From: Anaerolineales bacterium
Lineage (GTDB): Bacteria > Chloroflexota > Anaerolineae > 4572-78 > J111
DNA length: 64,000 nt
Direction: 5' to 3'
Assembly: GCA_020634935.1 (NCBI GenBank)
Contig: JACKAT010000013.1
Coordinates: 56,471-120,470, forward strand
Shown: one piece after another, positions 1 to 6,256 of the stretch
Layout: every line of letters starts with the position of its first letter
Numbering within the stretch: position 1 is the stretch's first letter
Notes under the pieces: model-generated
What the model was told of the DNA's origin: nothing
The model's input: only the letters and a program-made list of their open reading frames with translations
Databases searched by the model: none
Position numbers and translations under genes: made by a program

Positions 1-275
1 TGCATTTTGTCAGTTTGATCGAGGACTTATCTTTGCGCTCGGTTGAGGCCAGATTGGCCCGTATACTGCTGGAAAACGCCTCTGAGGGCATATTACATCG
101 CCAGCGTTGGGCCACCCAGTCAGAAATGGCGGCGCGTTTGGGCACAGTGCCGGATGTCCTCAGCCGGGTGTTGCGGAGTTTGGCGGAAGAAGGCCTTATC
201 CGGATAGAACGACGCGAGATCCATATTCTTGACTCCAAAAGGTTGGAAATGAAAGCAATGGACGTAAAAACATAA
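1..275 (+). CDS. Crp/Fnr-family transcriptional regulator, C-terminal part (partial)
   Basis: Only the last roughly 90 residues are inside the window. The frame is open to the left edge (it reads HFVSLIEDLSLRSVEARLA), so the TTG at 15 is not the true start. The visible part is the winged helix-turn-helix of Crp/Fnr proteins. It has a dimer-helix remnant with the typical L-x-x-R-S-V-E-A-R-L-A-R-I-L-L pattern, then the recognition-helix region TQSEMAARLGTVPDVLSRVL, then the wing EEGLIRIERREIHILD. Family members bind a palindromic operator, and the upstream cNMP-fold sensor (not visible) decides the ligand. No cysteine cluster can be judged from this fragment. The following 220 bases hold no gene. 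Confidence 0.85.
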   Translation, partial: HFVSLIEDLSLRSVEARLARILLENASEGILHRQRWATQSEMAARLGTVPDVLSRVLRSLAEEGLIRIERREIHILDSKRLEMKAMDVKT

Positions 276-496
276 TCCACTGTAACCTGGGGGCGTTTAG
301 GCAGCCTGCCGGTTAGAAACCATGCCTTGTCCCGCCACGCCAGCGCACTATTTACCCAATGGGAGAACGTTGCTTCTTCTATTCGGTAAGTTCTGCGCTT
401 TTTTTATGCCGAATCAACCTCAAAATCCGACAAAAGTCGAATACTTTTTAACCAGAACAAGATAAACTACAGGCAACTCTTTCTGAGAAGGTAAGT

Positions 497-838
497 ATGC
501 CGAAATTATCAACCATACCTCCAGCCCAGCGGCTTTTTGAGAGCGGTTTGGTTTATCTGGGGCAAGACGACCCCTCGCCTGTAGAAATCAAACGAGGGAT
601 GACGATCCTGTGCCAAGACGGGTATAAAGCGGGTCAAGTAGCCGCCGTGGTTCTCAGTAACGGCTGCCCAACGGTAACCCACCTCCTTCTAAATTCACAG
701 TCTCAGGCCCCAGCTTATGGGTTAGTCCCGGCGAACCTCATTAAACAAGTTGGCGAGGAAACGGTTTGGCTGCACCTTAGCCGGCAAGATTTGGAACACT
801 TACCCAATTGGGTAGAGGAAAGTAATGAAATCGTTTGA
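497..838 (+). CDS. PRC-barrel-like small protein
   Basis: 113 residues, starting at ATG after a GAGAAGG ribosome-binding site. The middle (GMTILCQDGYKAGQVAAVVLS) followed by THLLL and a stretch ending in VPANLIKQV has the strand order of a PRC-barrel or DUF2171-like domain. That is a small beta-barrel often found in soluble or membrane-associated proteins of photosynthetic and stress-tolerant bacteria. There is no signal peptide or membrane helix. It lies 53 bases upstream of the preferred start of the ABC permease and may be cotranscribed. The family call rests on pattern resemblance only and its cellular role is unknown. Confidence 0.5.
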   Translation: MPKLSTIPPAQRLFESGLVYLGQDDPSPVEIKRGMTILCQDGYKAGQVAAVVLSNGCPTVTHLLLNSQSQAPAYGLVPANLIKQVGEETVWLHLSRQDLEHLPNWVEESNEIV

Positions 839-891
839 ATTGAATGGGGTGCGTTGGTTGGGCAACCCGAAATCTAAACTCGAAAACTGCT

Positions 892-3291
892 ATGGGTGTC
901 ATTCGTTATAAAATCTGGTACGACTTGTGGGAAAATAAAGGGCGCACCTTGCGCGTCATTGCTATCATTGCTATTGGCGCTTTTGCCGTGGGGACCGTGT
1001 TGGGGGCTAAAGAGTTCATTCTTCAGGATGTATCGAGCACCTGGCAAGCTTCTGCCCCGGCCACCATTGGGCTGGAGGTCAAACCCGCTGTTGATGACAC
1101 GATGCTCGAAACTCTGGAGAAGCTCAAAGAGATCGAGGCGATAACAGGCTGGTCGCAAGATAAAACGGTGCGTTGGCGGCGCAGCCCCACTGAGCCTTGG
1201 CAGTCGGCCACCCTGGTAGCCCTCGATGATTATGACGATCAAGCCATCCGGCAGGTCAAGCTGGACCACGGCGATTGGCCCCGGCGCAAGTTGATGGGGG
1301 TGCAGCGAGACCGCCAACTCGGTGAAGGCGATCAGGTTTTTCTATATGTGAGTGACAAAGTCTATCCGGTGGAACTCAACGGCGTCCTCTACAATGCCGC
1401 TTACCCTTCAGCCTTTTCTTCGCCCGACCCACTGTTCTTTACCACCCGGGAGCGATTTGCCGAACTCACCGGCGAGTCCGGCTCCAGCCTGGTGTTGGCC
1501 ACCATCCCCGATTACAGCGAGGCCAGAGTTCAGGCTGCGGCTGATGTGGTTCAGCACGAGTTGGAGAAACAAGACATCGAGATTGAGCCGGCCATTGCCG
1601 CCCCTGGTGGGTTTACCAGCCGCACCGGCAAACCCGATCAATTCACCGGTCAGGATGCGATCAACAGCGTTTTTGTAATCCTGACCATTATGGCCGCCTC
1701 GACCCTGATTCTGGGTCTGTTTCTGGTTTACAACACCATCAACGCCATTATTACGCAGCAAGTCAACCAGATTGGGGTGATGAAAGCCGTTGGAGCCGGC
1801 TTTGGCCAAATTCTGGGGGTTTACTTCAGCCTGGTTTTGGTCTATGCGGCTTTGGCCCTGCTGGTGGCTGTGCCGCTGGGGGCGCTGGGCGCGTACGGGC
1901 TTCGCACGCTGATGGTGATGAGGATTGGCATGGAACTTGGCCCCTTTGCCATTTCAAGCCGAGCAGTTATGGTTCAAACGGCCGTGGCCCTGCTATCGCC
2001 GTTGTTAGTGGCGACAGTGCCTATTTACGCCGGCGCAAGCGTAACCGTGCGAGAGGCCATCAGCACCTACGGCCTGGGGGGAGTCTCCGGGTTACTGGAT
2101 CGGCTACTGGTCAAGCTGGATTTCATCCCGCGTATAGTTTCGCTGACCCTCAGCAACACCTTTCGCAATAAAAAACGGCTCCTTCTAACTCAAATCACCC
2201 TGGTCGGCGCGGGCATTATTTTTATGATGGTAATGAACACCCGCACCACCCTGCAAAATACCTTTGGCAACGTCCTGCTCTCAATTTATAAGGTCAACAT
2301 CCTGCTTGATCTGAAAGACGAGGCTCGGATCAAAACTCTCGAATCGCTGGCGCTGGGCCACCCCGAAGTAAAAACGGTGGAAGTGTGGGGTACAGCTAGC
2401 GGGACCGCCCGTCGCCAGGGGCAGCCCCAGTCGAACGATGATAACCCGATTAATTTGCGCGGCATCCCTACCCCCTCGGTTACCTACCTGCCCCAAATGC
2501 GGGCCGGACGCTGGCTGCAAGCCGGCGACGAATACGCGGTGGTTCTTAGCCAGGCGCTAGCCGAGCAGATGGGGATCGGCGTGGGTAATTGGATCACCAT
2601 CGATATTCCCACTACCCGCCAGTCGGATTGGCAAGTGGTCGGCCTGCTGTTTGAGCCGGTTGACCAGAATGTGGCCCTGGCCCCGCGCGATACATTGCTC
2701 AAAGAAACTCGCCAGGTTGGGCGAGGCAAATTAATCCGGGGGCAAACCATTCACGGCGACCCGGACAGCGAGGCCGCCACCGCCAAAGCCCTGCGGACCA
2801 TCTACGAAAGGCAAGGCTATGAGGTGTTGCCCAGCACCAAGGATACTTCTTATCGCTTGGCCACCAGCCAGACAGACCGGATGGCCTTGCTGTTTATCAT
2901 CCTGACCGGCATGGCCGTGATGACGGCCGTCGTCGGCGCAGTGGCCTTAAGTGGCACTCTGTCGATCAATGTTATGGAGCGCACCCGGGAAATTGGGGTG
3001 ATGCGGGCCATTGGCGCTTCAGCGGCGATGGTAGCCGGCCAATTTGTGGGCGAGGGGTTGATTTTAGGCTGGTTGAGCTGGCTACTGGCCATCCCGTTGA
3101 GCCTCCCGGCAGGGCTGCTCATTGTTCGCACCTTGTCTGCCGTACTTAAGATCGAACTCGTGTACCAAATATCCTGGGTTGGAATTTGGTACTGGTTGAG
3201 CATCATCACCGTTTTGGCCGTTATCGCCAGTTGGTTTCCGGCCCGAAGGGCAGCCCAAACCAGTGTGCGCGAGAGTTTGGCGTATATCTAA
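892..3291 (+). CDS. FtsX/MacB-type ABC transporter permease
   Basis: About 799 residues. The protein has the two-module plan of large MacB/LolC-like permeases: an N-terminal membrane helix (LRVIAIIAIGAFAVGTVLG), a large periplasmic-type domain, and an FtsX block (residues about 265-400) with the NAIITQQVNQIGVMKAVGA signature. A second set follows (TM near 430, a domain, then a C-terminal FtsX block) with the motif MERTREIGVMRAIGAS and the ending WFPARRAAQTSVRESLAYI. I chose ATG 892 over the in-frame ATG at 844 because the intervening residues do not look like a family N-terminus and MGVIRYKIWYDLWENKGRT does. Such permeases work with an ABC ATPase and often an HlyD-like adaptor. Neither is in the window and they may lie upstream. 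Confidence 0.9.
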   Translation: MGVIRYKIWYDLWENKGRTLRVIAIIAIGAFAVGTVLGAKEFILQDVSSTWQASAPATIGLEVKPAVDDTMLETLEKLKEIEAITGWSQDKTVRWRRSPTEPWQSATLVALDDYDDQAIRQVKLDHGDWPRRKLMGVQRDRQLGEGDQVFLYVSDKVYPVELNGVLYNAAYPSAFSSPDPLFFTTRERFAELTGESGSSLVLATIPDYSEARVQAAADVVQHELEKQDIEIEPAIAAPGGFTSRTGKPDQFTGQDAINSVFVILTIMAASTLILGLFLVYNTINAIITQQVNQIGVMKAVGAGFGQILGVYFSLVLVYAALALLVAVPLGALGAYGLRTLMVMRIGMELGPFAISSRAVMVQTAVALLSPLLVATVPIYAGASVTVREAISTYGLGGVSGLLDRLLVKLDFIPRIVSLTLSNTFRNKKRLLLTQITLVGAGIIFMMVMNTRTTLQNTFGNVLLSIYKVNILLDLKDEARIKTLESLALGHPEVKTVEVWGTASGTARRQGQPQSNDDNPINLRGIPTPSVTYLPQMRAGRWLQAGDEYAVVLSQALAEQMGIGVGNWITIDIPTTRQSDWQVVGLLFEPVDQNVALAPRDTLLKETRQVGRGKLIRGQTIHGDPDSEAATAKALRTIYERQGYEVLPSTKDTSYRLATSQTDRMALLFIILTGMAVMTAVVGAVALSGTLSINVMERTREIGVMRAIGASAAMVAGQFVGEGLILGWLSWLLAIPLSLPAGLLIVRTLSAVLKIELVYQISWVGIWYWLSIITVLAVIASWFPARRAAQTSVRESLAYI

Positions 3292-3323
3292 TATTTCTAT
3301 TTTCTAAACAGGAGACCGTGTAA

Positions 3324-3863
3324 ATGAAAGGGACAAAGTTGAATTATGGAAGAGTTGCACAAGCATTTCACTGGATTAGCGCATTGCTCATTTTCACCAT
3401 GTTGCCCCTGGGTCTGGTGATGACCAGAATAGGCGATGGGGCCGTGAAAACTACGCTCTATCGTACCCATATTATCATTGGCCTAATTGTGCTGGTCTTA
3501 ACCGTACTCCGCATTATCTGGGTATTCATCGACCAAAGACCGGACATTCTGGCCGAGATACCGCCCTGGCGACAGTTTGTTTTCAAAGCGGTTCATATTT
3601 TGTTGTATCTCTTACTGCTTGTGTTGGCTGTTAGCGGCGTGAGAATGTTGTTTGCCGTCGGGCCTGAACTCTCGCTCGCTACCCTGTCGCCCGCGGCAAT
3701 TTCGTCCGTTGTGCCCCAGCCTAACCTGCATGGCATCGTATCCAAGATATATATAGCCCTTTTGTTGGCGCACATTGGCGGGGCTATTTGGTACCAAGTT
3801 GCAAAATCAGATACGTTTTCTCGAATGGAGGTTACCTGGCTAAAAATCGGTCAACGTATATAA
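3324..3863 (+). CDS. Cytochrome b561-family membrane protein
   Basis: 179 residues with four membrane helices. An AGGAG site lies 8-9 bases before the ATG. His16 (FHWISALL), His49 (RTHIIIGL), His91 (VHILLYLL) and His150 (LLLAHIGGAIW) sit in the helix positions used by bacterial cytochrome b561 (CybB/YodB type) to bind two b-type hemes. The family moves electrons between quinols or superoxide and membrane partners. The stop codon (TAA 3861-3863) lies inside the left terminal repeat of the inverted-repeat element beginning at 3857, so the C-terminal end may have been set by that insertion. It could belong with the upstream permease only by position (32-base gap). Confidence 0.88.
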   Translation: MKGTKLNYGRVAQAFHWISALLIFTMLPLGLVMTRIGDGAVKTTLYRTHIIIGLIVLVLTVLRIIWVFIDQRPDILAEIPPWRQFVFKAVHILLYLLLLVLAVSGVRMLFAVGPELSLATLSPAAISSVVPQPNLHGIVSKIYIALLLAHIGGAIWYQVAKSDTFSRMEVTWLKIGQRI

Positions 3864-4010
3864 CCTAAGTGGCCACCTTGCGAAAAAAAGACCTTTAGGG
3901 TTTCCGAAAGGGCCTTATCCCGACCTAAATTTGGATATTTAACGCCAATTCTGGTCAAAATCAGGGTCGAAACCCTAAAGGTCTGGAAGGGTGGCAGCTT
4001 GAGTTATATA
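3857..4010. repeat. Miniature inverted-repeat element, TIR family AACTCAAGTTGCCACC (copy A)
   Basis: The ends TATATAACCTAAGTGGCCACC (left, inexact) and GGTGGCAGCTTGAGTTATATA (right) are inverted copies of each other. A second nested inverted repeat, AGACCTTTAGGGTTTC near 3889 and GAAACCCTAAAGGTCT near 3969, forms a long hairpin. There is no coding capacity. Related ends occur at 5772-6026 and 13697-13873. Confidence 0.7.
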
Positions 4011-4021
4011 GTTAACCCAGC

Positions 4022-4440
4022 TATCGCCCGACGCCATCAATTCACCGCCCAACGCAATTTATTATCAGCCCAGAAGCTTTCGATACCAGCCCAGGGAATT
4101 TCGGCGCCGGCCCGACGCAATTGATTCACTGCCCGATAAAATCCGGCGCCAGCCCGACGCAATTCATTCTCTGCCCGATAAAGTCCGGCGCCGGCCCGAC
4201 GCAATTGATTCACTGCCCGATAAAATCCGGCGCCTGCTCGATACAATTTATTCACTGCCCGATAAAATCCGGTGCCAGCCCGACGCAATTCATTCACTGC
4301 TCGATAAAATCCGGCGCCAGCCCGACGTAATTTATTCACGGCTCGATAAAATCCGGTGCCAGCCCGACGTAATTTATTCACGGCTCGATGGAATTCGATA
4401 CCGGCCCGATAGAATTTATTATCAGCCCGAGAGGATCAAT
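4022..4440. repeat. Tandem array with 42-bp units built from 21-bp half-units
   Basis: From about 4111 to 4370 there are six well-conserved 42-base units, each made of a GCCCGACGCAATT half and a GCCCGATAAAATCCGG half. Degenerate 21-base half-units extend the array on both sides (4022-4110 and 4370-4440). Because 42 is a multiple of three, the minus strand reads as an open frame of repeated LRRAGAGFYRAV. There is no ribosome-binding site and I regard this as a by-product. The units are contiguous with no unique spacers, so this is not a CRISPR array. Confidence 0.9.
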
Positions 4441-4446
4441 TTACCA

Positions 4447-4496
4447 GCCCCACCCTTTACCCCCTTACTCCCTACTCCTTACTCCCTACTCCTGGT
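4447..4496. repeat. Heptamer repeat TCCYTAC
   Basis: Consecutive 7-base units of the type TCCCTAC/TCCTTAC run through this stretch. The same heptamer in inverted pairs forms the cores of the hairpins at 5803-5872, 13729-13803 and 14592-14672. It is part of the genome's intergenic repeat vocabulary, with no gene here. Confidence 0.75.
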
Positions 4497-4502
4497 TTAA
4501 AA

Positions 4503-4530
4503 CAAAAAAACCGCCTCAAGCGAGGCGGTA
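4503..4530 (-). terminator. Rho-independent terminator of the HU-like/DUF4469 gene
   Basis: ACCGCCTC (4510-4517) pairs with GAGGCGGT (4522-4529) around a short AAGC loop. Read on the minus strand the hairpin is followed by a T-rich run (complement of AACAAAAAAA). It sits 35 bases past the stop of the minus-strand gene. Confidence 0.85.
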
Positions 4531-4564
4531 AAAGAAAAGTAAGGTTGCAGCTTGGCGGTTTCGT

Positions 4565-5296
4565 CTAGGTAACCACCAGCGCGTTTTGCAACGTGGCGGT
4601 AGCCAGCCGTGTTTTACCAAAGCGTCGGCGCAGTTCTAACTTATAAGCACCGGCGGCTAAGCCATCCGGCACTCGAAAGATGACGGTTCGATTACTGTCG
4701 GTTTGCACGTAATCCGTCACCCGAATCGGGGTGCGGTCCGCCAGCAAGCCGGTTTCATCGGCCATCGGGATCAGAAATACGCCTTGCTCCGGATCGGCCG
4801 GGTCAAACCGAAGTTTGTCCCCATCCAGACGAGCATTATAAGTGGGTGTGAGAACGGTATTGGGATCGCTGTTGTGAAGATTGGTATAACTATCCAGCCG
4901 AGGCACCGGTTGCACCGATTGACCCCGCTTTAAGGTCACGGTCTTGTTGTTGATCGCCTGCCGTAGGCCCGGCCCTAGTGAGACCGAGGCGCTCAGGGTA
5001 TGGCGATCTTCATCAAATTGGTCATTCTCATCGGTAAAGATGCCTTTGGCCGATAGCTTATAATGAACCAAATTGGTGACAACCCGCTTGCCTTGCAGCA
5101 GAGCACGGATAATCGTTTTCTCTTGGCTTTCCAGAAACGCCCGCATGTCTGTCTTGGTGAGTGTGGAGTGATGCCACGCCATCTCTTCCAGCAGATCTTC
5201 CTGCGTTAAGGTATCAGAATGCTTGATTTTTGCGTGGTACGTTTCTTCGCCCTCAGCTTTATAGTTGCTTTTTACTACGTGTAATTGTGCATTCAT
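4565..5296 (-). CDS. HU/IHF-like DNA-binding domain protein with C-terminal DUF4469-like domain
   Basis: 243 residues from the internal ATG at 5296, which has GGA about 9 bases upstream. The upstream in-frame ATG at 5344 lacks a ribosome-binding site. The N-terminal 120 residues (LTQEDLLEEMAWHHSTLTKTDMRAFLESQEK, then NLVHYKLSAKGIF, then LSASVSLGPGLRQAI) match the Bvu_2165-type HU-like fold. The C-terminal part (NTVLTPTYNARLDGDKLRFDP, then VFLIPMADE, then VIFRVPDGLAAGAYKLELRRRF) matches the DUF4469 Ig-like domain usually paired with it. This architecture is best known from Bacteroidota. It may bind DNA, but its true role is not established. The gene is monocistronic with its own terminator at 4503-4530. 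Confidence 0.75.
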   Translation of the reverse strand: MNAQLHVVKSNYKAEGEETYHAKIKHSDTLTQEDLLEEMAWHHSTLTKTDMRAFLESQEKTIIRALLQGKRVVTNLVHYKLSAKGIFTDENDQFDEDRHTLSASVSLGPGLRQAINNKTVTLKRGQSVQPVPRLDSYTNLHNSDPNTVLTPTYNARLDGDKLRFDPADPEQGVFLIPMADETGLLADRTPIRVTDYVQTDSNRTVIFRVPDGLAAGAYKLELRRRFGKTRLATATLQNALVVT

Positions 5297-5771
5297 ATGT
5301 TTTTCCGTTTCAAGTTCATGTAAGTTGATAGGAAATCTGCACAAGCTGCAACCTTAATGATGTTAGGATACCTTATGTCGCCTTAAAAAGGAAGGGACTT
5401 TTTTCCCTAATTTATTTGCCCGAAAGTCCCTATGACTTTGCCCGAAGGTCACATGGGAATTATGAAGGATGAATGATGAATGATGAAGGGGAGGGAGACG
5501 AACATAACGTCTCGAACCGCTAAGGCCGCTGAAGACCCTGAAACCGCTGATTTTTCAACCGAACCCATCATTAACCGTGGCTTCTGGAGCGACGGCCGTT
5601 ACGAGACGACGGTTCAGCGATGTCATTTTTTCTCAGCGCCTTCAGTGATTCGAGCTTGCCCCCAGATGACATGCGCCCGTTGGGGGGGAACGACCGCTTG
5701 TCACTTTCAGCCGACCCCAGTACAATAGCGGCATCCATTTCTAACCAACCAACCAACTAACTAACCAACTA

Positions 5772-6026
5772 ACTAACTCAAGTTGCCACCTTGACGTCCA
5801 AACGGGGAGTAAGAAGTAGGGAGTAGAGGGCAAAAAACGGCTTACTTCCTACTCCTTACTCCATACTCCTGGCGGGCTTATGCCTGTAACGTTGGTTTTT
5901 AGTGATGTCTGAGCAAGGTAGCCACTCAATGTCATTAAGTTTAGACCGGAGTCGAGGCTTCAGCCGGCTAAAGCCTCGACTCCATTACACTCACTTAATG
6001 ACATTGGGTAGCAACTGGGTTAACTA
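5772..6026. repeat. Inverted-repeat element, TIR family AACTCAAGTTGCCACC (copy B) with two nested hairpins
   Basis: Left end AACTAACTCAAGTTGCCACC (5771-5790); right end GGTAGCAACTGGGTTAACTA (6007-6026) is its imperfect inverse. Nested inside are an inverted GGGAGTA-heptamer hairpin (5803-5872) and a two-level hairpin. The latter has outer arms AATGTCATTAAGT / ACTTAATGACATT (5928-5940 / 5993-6005) and inner arms GGAGTCGAGGCTT / AAGCCTCGACTCC (5948-5960 / 5970-5982). It is preceded by a CTAA/CCAA simple repeat (5743-5780). No gene is visible from 5297 to 6256, and the stretch 5345-5740 shows nothing else I can name. Confidence 0.65.
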
Positions 6027-6027
6027 C

Positions 6028-6256
6028 TATTTTCAAAGGAGTCCGACAGTCTCAGATGAGACGACACCGGCAATGAAAATATAGGAGCGACAAAGCTGGC
6101 TTTGTCATACTGACGGTCAGGTCAAAGTAAACTTTGACGCTCCAGGTCGTTATTTTCAAGGGAGTGCGACAGAACCTCGGTACAGCAACGACAATGAAAA
6201 TTCCGTAGGACAAACTTAAGTTTGTCCTCCAAACCCATTTTCAAAGGAGCACGGCA
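6028..6256. repeat. Modular hairpin array 1 upstream of ppc (R1-R2-R1-R3 and half R1)
   Basis: R1 (6028-6081) and R1 (6151-6201) are elements of about 54 bases bounded by TATTTTCA and TGAAAAT, each with AAAGGAG or AGGGAG near the left end and AATGAAAAT at the right. R2 (6084-6143) is GGAGC, hairpin GACAAAGCTGGCTTTGTC, hairpin GTCAAAGTAAACTTTGAC, GCTCC. R3 (6208-6227) is the 20-base palindrome GGACAAACTTAAGTTTGTCC. The last half R1 (about 6237-6256, ATTTTCAAAGGAG) supplies the ribosome-binding site of ppc. Bases about 6040-6205 recur almost unchanged at about 9920-10085. Confidence 0.85.

Noticed and set aside
844..891. Longer start for the ABC permease
   Set aside because: The added residues (GCVGWATRNLNSKTA) do not resemble family N-termini and no ribosome-binding site favours it.
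4037..4381. Open frame of 114 residues with repeated LRRAGAGFYRAV (minus strand)
   Set aside because: It is produced by a 42-base tandem repeat, which keeps frame by length alone. No ribosome-binding site; degenerate outer units break it.
4022..4440. CRISPR array
   Set aside because: Units are contiguous and carry no unique spacers; no cas genes are near.
5480..5756. Two overlapping open frames of 60-82 residues
   Set aside because: Low-complexity, no family resemblance, no ribosome-binding site, and repeat DNA nearby.
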